A DNA stretch of 10,724 bases from Planctomycetota bacterium. Its GTDB lineage: Bacteria; Planctomycetota; Phycisphaerae; Tepidisphaerales; Tepidisphaeraceae. This document shows, in pieces, positions 7,146 to 10,724 of this stretch. Numbering within the stretch: the stretch's first letter is position 1; every line of letters begins with the position of its first letter. The stretch spans positions 1 to 10,724 of the forward strand of contig JAKORQ010000591.1 of NCBI GenBank assembly GCA_029777755.1. Reading direction: 5' to 3'. The position numbers and the translations under genes were made by a program. Under the pieces are notes generated by a model. The model had not been told where the DNA came from. It saw nothing but the letters and a program-made list of their open reading frames with translations, and ran no database searches.

Positions 7146-8015
7146 TCAGTCGCCGGACAGTTCCCTGAGCTTCTGTTGCATCAGTCTGTCGCGCCTGTCT
7201 GAGGCGGCGGTCAGCCATTGCTTGAGAGCCTCGGAGTTCGACCTGTTCAGCAGTTTCTTCAGCAGGGTGATCTGCTTCTTCATCTTTTCCAGTGACGCCA
7301 GCACGTTGTCGCGGTTGTCCAGAAGGATGTCGCGCCACATGGCCGCATCGCCGGAGGCGATCCGCGTGGTGTCGAGGAATCCCTTGCCCGCCAGCGGCAG
7401 GGAGCTGTCCGCCTGCATGGCGACCAGGGCCGCCGCCAACACGTGCGGCAGATGACTGATGTCGCTTATCGCCGCATCATGCTCCTCGGGAGAAAGTCTC
7501 ACGACCTTCATGCGGAGCATCGTCCAGAACTCCTCGATCGCCTGCACGTGCTCGGGGTTGCTGTCGGCCGTGGGTGTGACGATGCAGGTGGCGCCGTTGA
7601 ACAGGTCGGCCCGCGCGTACTCGACGCCGCGCTTTTCGCTGCCGGCCATGGGGTGAGACCCCACGAAGCCACAGTGCCCGGGGAGCAGTCTGTGTGCCGC
7701 TTCCACTACAGATCGCTTGGTGGAGCCGACGTCGGTGACTATGGCGCCGGGAGCAACGGCGGGGGCGATACCCTCCAGGAGCTGCTCGAACAGACTCACC
7801 GGTGTGCAGAGGATGACCAAGTCCGCGTCCTTCACGGCGTGCGCGAGGTCCATGCTCCAGCGGTCGATCACGCCGTACTCGGCGGCCTTATGCAGCGTGT
7901 CAATGCGATGGCCGTAACCTGTTATCTGGGCGGAGCTTCCGGCGGCCCGGAGAGCCGCGCCAATCGAGCCGCCCAACAGTCCCACCCCGATGATTGCGAT
8001 CTGAGAAAAGCCCAT
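7146..8015 (-). CDS. tyrA: Prephenate/arogenate dehydrogenase (TyrA family)
   Basis: TyrA oxidatively decarboxylates prephenate (or arogenate) with NAD(P)+ in tyrosine synthesis. The 289-residue protein has an N-terminal Rossmann domain with GVGLLG (10-15) and a helical C-terminal dimer domain. Family signatures are TDVGSTK (94-100), GSHPMAGSEKRG (119-130) with the catalytic histidine H121, SHLPHVLAAAL (187-197) and GFLDTTRIA (212-220) with the substrate-binding arginine R218. It ends without an ACT domain and is not fused to chorismate mutase, so feedback control is not evident. The cofactor (NAD or NADP) and substrate preference cannot be decided from sequence alone. A TAA lies two codons before the ATG at 8015, so no longer start is possible. 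The ribosome binding site is weak (GGGG seven bases upstream). The gene is divergent from accA across a gap that may hold an RNA gene. Confidence 0.93.
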   Translation of the reverse strand: MGFSQIAIIGVGLLGGSIGAALRAAGSSAQITGYGHRIDTLHKAAEYGVIDRWSMDLAHAVKDADLVILCTPVSLFEQLLEGIAPAVAPGAIVTDVGSTKRSVVEAAHRLLPGHCGFVGSHPMAGSEKRGVEYARADLFNGATCIVTPTADSNPEHVQAIEEFWTMLRMKVVRLSPEEHDAAISDISHLPHVLAAALVAMQADSSLPLAGKGFLDTTRIASGDAAMWRDILLDNRDNVLASLEKMKKQITLLKKLLNRSNSEALKQWLTAASDRRDRLMQQKLRELSGD

Positions 8016-8107
8016 CTGTTAGCCCCATGGTATCGGTTGAAGTTGCTGTTTGACAACCCAAATCGGGAGCGCGCCGGGCTGATTGAGTCTTGAGTTTTCG
8101 GGCGTTT

Positions 8108-8193
8108 GGCTCTAACGTATCTGTTTGCCCCTGCAGTGTATGCGGAAGGTAGCAGCGGCCCTGACAAGGCGGCTTCAACTGTACGGCCGAGTC
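8108..8193 (+). ncRNA. Candidate structured RNA with a 4.5S/SRP-like apical motif
   Basis: The gap between tyrA and accA contains GGAAGGTAGCAGC (8144-8156), the loop-and-3'-strand signature of bacterial signal recognition particle RNA. Around it I can build an 86-base imperfect hairpin: GGCTC/GAGTC, a 3x3 loop, CGTA/TACG, GTT/AAC, GCC/GGC and CCT/AGG, about 18 pairs in all. The 5' arm ATCTGTTTGCC also resembles the E. coli 4.5S arm TCTGTTTACC. Against this, the expected 5' strand (GTCAGG then CC before GGAA) is missing. The sequence there reads GTGTATGC, which cannot pair normally with GGT. It could be a divergent SRP RNA, a decayed copy, an accA leader element or coincidence. Confidence 0.35.
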
Positions 8194-8272
8194 TGAAAAG
8201 GGGGCATGTGGAGTTCAGATCGGCGCCTCGCGAAGTAGTTCGGGGGACGCGTTACACCCGGAAAGGATCGGA

Positions 8273-9349
8273 TTGGCGACAATGGCATCGACGGCTTTGG
8301 AAGGAGTTGCTGGCAATTGGGCTTCTTCCGGCGCTACCGGCAGTCCGGCTGGCAATAGTGCCCCTCGGCACATTCTCCCTTTTGAACAGCCCCTGGCCAG
8401 TCTGGAACAGCAGATCGAGGAGCTGGAGCGACTGCAGGCTTCCAAGCAGACCGACTTCAGCAGCGAGCTGCGCCTTCTGCGGGAAAACTACACTGCACTG
8501 CTGAAAAAGACATACGAGAACCTTTCCGCTTGGGAAACCATCCAGGTGGCCCGCCATCCTCAGCGGCCGCTGTTCCTCGATTACGTCAACCTCGTCTGCC
8601 GCGAATTCCGCGAGATCCACGGCGATCGCCTCTTTGGCGATGACCCGGCCATTCGCTGCGGGCTGGCGCGAATCGGCGGGCACAAGGTCATACTTATCGG
8701 CCATCACAAGGGCCGCACTACGAAGGAGAAGGTAGCCTGCCACTTCGGCCTGGCGCATCCTGAGGGGTATCGCAAGGCGCTGCGGGCGATGAAGCTGGCG
8801 GAGAAGTTCTCCCTGCCGGTTGTCACGCTGGTAGACACGGCCGGCGCCTATCCCGGCATCGGCGCTGAAGAGCGAGGACAGGCAGAGTCGATCGCCCGCA
8901 ACATGATGGAGATGGCCCGCCTGCGAACGCCGATCGTCAGCATCATCACTGGCGAAGGTGGTTCCGGCGGCGCGCTGGGCGTGGCGGTTGCCGACCGTGT
9001 GGCGATGTTTGAGTATGCCTGGTATTCCGTCATCAGCCCTGAGGGTTGCTCGGCGATTCTGTACAAGGGTGGTGAGGGGGTTGAGAAGATGGCCGAGGCT
9101 CTCAAGCTTACCGCCAAGCACCTGAAGCGCCTGGGGATTATCGACAACGTTATCAGCGAGCCGCTGGGGGGAGCACATCGAGACCCGGCTGCTGCCGCTC
9201 ACAATCTTGAGCTGTACATCACCAAGACGGTCCGCGATCTGAAGCGCTGCAAGATCGAGAACCTCCTGGAGCGCAGGTACGAGCGCTTCAGGCAGATGGG
9301 CGAATACGTTGAGGGTACTCGTCGAGCCACCGCCAAGGCCGCAAGCTGA
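8273..9349 (+). CDS. accA: Acetyl-CoA carboxylase carboxyltransferase subunit alpha
   Basis: AccA pairs with AccD to move the carboxyl group from carboxybiotin (on AccB) to acetyl-CoA, making malonyl-CoA for fatty-acid synthesis in the cytoplasm. The 358 residues include the coiled-coil N-terminal part (LPFEQPLASLEQQIEELE, ~35-52), the HPQRPLFLDYV segment (95-105), FGDDPAI (121-127), DTAGAYPGIGAEERGQ (188-203), the glycine-rich oxyanion loop GEGGSGGALG (227-236) and SPEGCSAILYK (255-265). E. coli AccA is 319 residues, so this one has about 30 extra poorly conserved N-terminal residues (Ala/Ser/Gly-rich). AAAGGA at 8262-8267 sits five bases before TTG (8273) but 14 before the next in-frame ATG (8282), so I chose TTG. 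ATG would remove only three residues. accD is not in this window, which is common. No zinc finger is expected in AccA. Confidence 0.96.
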   Translation: MATMASTALEGVAGNWASSGATGSPAGNSAPRHILPFEQPLASLEQQIEELERLQASKQTDFSSELRLLRENYTALLKKTYENLSAWETIQVARHPQRPLFLDYVNLVCREFREIHGDRLFGDDPAIRCGLARIGGHKVILIGHHKGRTTKEKVACHFGLAHPEGYRKALRAMKLAEKFSLPVVTLVDTAGAYPGIGAEERGQAESIARNMMEMARLRTPIVSIITGEGGSGGALGVAVADRVAMFEYAWYSVISPEGCSAILYKGGEGVEKMAEALKLTAKHLKRLGIIDNVISEPLGGAHRDPAAAAHNLELYITKTVRDLKRCKIENLLERRYERFRQMGEYVEGTRRATAKAAS

Positions 9350-9493
9350 TCGCTTGTTTACTTTACGGCCAAGACCCAGGGCGCGGAGTTCCCTCCTGAG
9401 ATGGCACCGCTTTTCCCTGAACTGTTTGTCAGTGTTGCGCGTATTGCACTGATGCGCAATTGGTGAGCTTTCATTCCGAAGGAGGCCTGCAGA

Positions 9494-9955
9494 ATGGGCG
9501 TTGAGCAGAAGTTGCTGGAATTTGGCATCGACCTGGCAAAGCTGCCGGAAGCGGCAGCTTTCGGCGCATACGTGCCGGCCAAGCGAGTTGGCAACCTCAT
9601 CTATGTATCGGGGCAGTTGCCCACGCGCGACAGCAAGCTGGTCGCCGCCGGCCCGGTTCCCAGCTCCTGCAGTGTTGAACAGGCACGGGAGGCCGCCAAG
9701 TGGTGCGTCATCAACGCGCTGATCGCGGTGTATCGGCTGGAGGGGACGCTATCCAACCTCAAGGGCGTTGCGCGGGTGGGGGCATTCATCGCCAGCGATG
9801 CCGGGTTCACCAGTCAGCCACAGGTCGCCAACGCCGCCAGCGAACTACTCATCGAGATGTTCGGCGAACCCGGGAGACATGTTCGCGCAGCCGTGGGAAC
9901 CAATGTGCTTCCGCTGGGAGCTTCGGTAGAGATCGAGTTCATCTTTGAGTCCTAG
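9494..9955 (+). CDS. RidA/YjgF/YER057c-family protein
   Basis: RidA-family enzymes hydrolyse reactive enamine/imine intermediates (for example 2-aminoacrylate from serine and threonine dehydratases) and protect PLP enzymes. The 153-residue protein has the family core: VGNLIYVSGQLPTRD (32-45), a helix with NALIAVYRLEG (74-84), the second helix ASELLIEMFGEPG (115-127) and the C-terminal RAAVGTNVLPLGASVEIEF (131-149). R131 matches the arginine that binds the substrate carboxylate in RidA, and E146 or E148 lies at the usual acidic position. The N-terminal ~25 residues extend beyond the shortest RidA proteins and resemble the YjgF_YabJ-like subgroup often annotated as endoribonuclease L-PSP. Deaminase activity is therefore likely but unproven. 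An AAGGAGG eight bases before the ATG fixes the start. The GNAT gene begins eight bases after its stop, indicating co-transcription. Confidence 0.92.
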   Translation: MGVEQKLLEFGIDLAKLPEAAAFGAYVPAKRVGNLIYVSGQLPTRDSKLVAAGPVPSSCSVEQAREAAKWCVINALIAVYRLEGTLSNLKGVARVGAFIASDAGFTSQPQVANAASELLIEMFGEPGRHVRAAVGTNVLPLGASVEIEFIFES

Positions 9956-9963
9956 ATACACAA

Positions 9964-10491
9964 ATGATTCGAAACGCCACCGTACATGATGTTCCGCGCA
10001 TCAGTGAGATCATCAATTCCCACGCGGAAATGGGGAGGATGCTGTTCAAGAGCTACCAGCAGCTTTACGAAGGCTTGCGGGATTTTGCCGTGTTCGAGGA
10101 GAACGGCAAGGTCCTGGGGTGTGTGGCGCTGACGATCATCTGGGCCGATCTCGCCGAGGTGCGCTCGCTGGCGGTCGACAGGAAGGCGCAGGGCAGGGGC
10201 ATCGGCCGGCAACTGGTCGAGTGGGCGATCTGCGAGGCGCGGCGCCTGCACATTCGCAAAGTCATGTCGCTGACCTATGAGCAGAAGTTCTTCGAGAAGA
10301 TGGGCTTCCATGTGGTCAACAAGGACTCACTGCCACTGAAGGTGTGGAGCGATTGCGTGGCCTGTCCCAAGCGGGATGACTGCGACGAGATCGCCATGTT
10401 GATGACGCTGGATGATGTACCGGAAGTGAAGATGCCAACCGCGCGCCCAGTCTCGCGGGGGCGACTATTTCCCATCATCACGGACGACTGA
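9964..10491 (+). CDS. GNAT N-acetyltransferase resembling short-form N-acetylglutamate synthase
   Basis: The 175-residue protein is a GNAT: a substrate-side N-terminal half, RSLAV (67-71) leading to the acetyl-CoA pyrophosphate loop QGRGIG (76-81), and the C-terminal FFEKMGFHVV (109-118). The stretch DLAEVRSLAV and the segment SLPLKVWSDCVACPKRDDCDEIAM (122-145) resemble stand-alone ArgA-type acetyltransferases, which make N-acetylglutamate as the first step of arginine synthesis and lack the amino-acid kinase domain. That assignment is from memory of the family and is moderate. C131, C134 and C140 form a CxxC-x5-C cluster that could bind a metal. The tail after ~150 is low in conservation, with PTARPVSRGR. 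No clear ribosome binding site precedes the ATG, eight bases after the RidA stop, so translation is probably coupled to that gene. An unspecified GNAT remains possible. Confidence 0.85.
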   Translation: MIRNATVHDVPRISEIINSHAEMGRMLFKSYQQLYEGLRDFAVFEENGKVLGCVALTIIWADLAEVRSLAVDRKAQGRGIGRQLVEWAICEARRLHIRKVMSLTYEQKFFEKMGFHVVNKDSLPLKVWSDCVACPKRDDCDEIAMLMTLDDVPEVKMPTARPVSRGRLFPIITDD

Positions 10492-10525
10492 TTTCCTCGG
10501 CCGGGCTACAGCGATTCCACCCAGG

Positions 10526-10724
10526 GTGGAGCGGGCGGCCTCCGCCCCCGGGAGGTAGGGTGATCCTTGACCAACATGTGTCTCCAGCGTCATGGAAACC
10601 GGAGAATCCACATTGCTTTTACCCGAAGCAACGACGCAGATAGCGAGCGTTGACTTCTCGATGCCGGTCAATGTGGATGCGTCTCGGGAGGAATTCTTCC
10701 GATTCGAAGTTCCGCGGATTGAAG
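10526..10724 (+). repeat. Diverged dispersed repeat, copy B (runs to the window edge)
   Basis: This is the partner of 490-686, in direct orientation and about 10 kb away. Shared landmarks are GTGGA, the GGCGG/CCGCC hairpin (10534-10546), the GGGAGG block and GATC. Further on come CCGGTCAATGTG (10664-10675), TTCGAAGT and CGCGG. Landmark spacing differs by only three bases between the copies. Copy B contains six extra bases (GACTTC) just before the 12-mer. Like copy A, it starts soon after a plus-strand gene ends. The right boundary is not visible. Confidence 0.5.
10592..10724 (+). CDS. Possible start of an unrecognised gene (3' end outside the window)
   Basis: An ATG at 10592 opens a frame that stays open to the window edge, giving 44 residues that include SVDFSMPVNVDASREEFF and RFEVPRIE. 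The frame is closed upstream by TGA at 10568-10570. The segment has the alternating pattern and codon choice of real coding sequence, and part of it (PVNV, then F-x-FEV-x-R) is mirrored in copy A of the repeat, where an indel breaks the frame. There is no good ribosome binding site directly before this ATG. The GGGAGG of the repeat lies about 40 bases upstream, so the start is uncertain. I recognise no family from so short a piece. Confidence 0.3.
   Translation, partial: METGESTLLLPEATTQIASVDFSMPVNVDASREEFFRFEVPRIE

Noticed and set aside
8050..8055. Perfect TTGACA upstream of accA as a -35 box
   Set aside because: The region 16-18 bases downstream is GCCGGG-like, with no acceptable -10. A weaker pair, TTGAGT (8090-8095) and TAACGT (8113-8118) with a 17-base spacer, is possible but overlaps the RNA candidate and matches poorly.
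8252..9202. Antisense open frame (316 codons) opposite accA
   Set aside because: accA on the plus strand is unmistakable. The antisense protein has no family features and no convincing start signals.
9435..9459. Hairpin TTGCGC/GCGCAA between accA and the RidA gene
   Set aside because: The stem is only six pairs with a 13-base loop and no T-run, so it is not a convincing terminator. The rest of this 144-bp gap shows nothing beyond the ribosome binding site.
1..10724. Mobile elements, CRISPR arrays, prophage or defence genes, tRNA or rRNA genes
   Set aside because: I found no transposase or integrase motifs, no regularly spaced repeats, no tRNA-like cloverleaf and no rRNA segments. The coding content is mainly housekeeping.

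Overview
The window is ordinary-looking bacterial chromosome, GC-rich, with compact genes on both strands, mostly clear AGGAG-type ribosome binding sites, and a mix of ATG, GTG and TTG starts. The protein styles (duplicated LTxxQ Spy-like protein, PQQ-type propeller lipoprotein, a small 'GSWYAHSKDKALWLDRL' protein, a GNAT with a Cys cluster) suggest Planctomycetota, possibly the Phycisphaerae side. This assignment is inference from gene style; no rRNA is present.

Layout, left to right. (1) The 3' end of an unrecognised plus-strand gene with a strong terminator. (2) A non-coding-looking stretch holding the first copy of a ~200-bp diverged repeat. (3) ligA on the minus strand and serA on the plus strand, divergent over a ~205-bp gap. 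(4) A bidirectional terminator. It separates serA from a minus-strand pair: a two-unit Spy/LTxxQ-type exported protein, and below it a small protein whose reading frame is cut by one TAG and continues for 18 more codons. (5) A plus-strand PQQ-like beta-propeller lipoprotein with a good sigma-70-type promoter and a terminator. (6) tyrA (prephenate/arogenate dehydrogenase) on the minus strand. (7) A ~257-bp gap with a hairpin carrying a signal recognition particle RNA-like motif. (8) Three plus-strand genes: accA, a RidA-family protein, and a GNAT resembling short N-acetylglutamate synthases. (9) The second repeat copy, with an open frame running off the right edge.

Most genes are housekeeping: DNA replication and repair (ligA), amino-acid synthesis (serA, tyrA, possibly the GNAT for arginine), fatty-acid synthesis (accA) and metabolite damage control (RidA). 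The envelope genes are the Spy-like protein and the propeller lipoprotein, which are divergently transcribed over 178 bp. I see no transposase, CRISPR array, phage module, toxin-antitoxin pair or biosynthetic cluster. The unusual items are small: the interrupted, apparently leaderless 63/82-codon gene, the SRP-like hairpin upstream of accA, and the repeat pair 10 kb apart in direct orientation.
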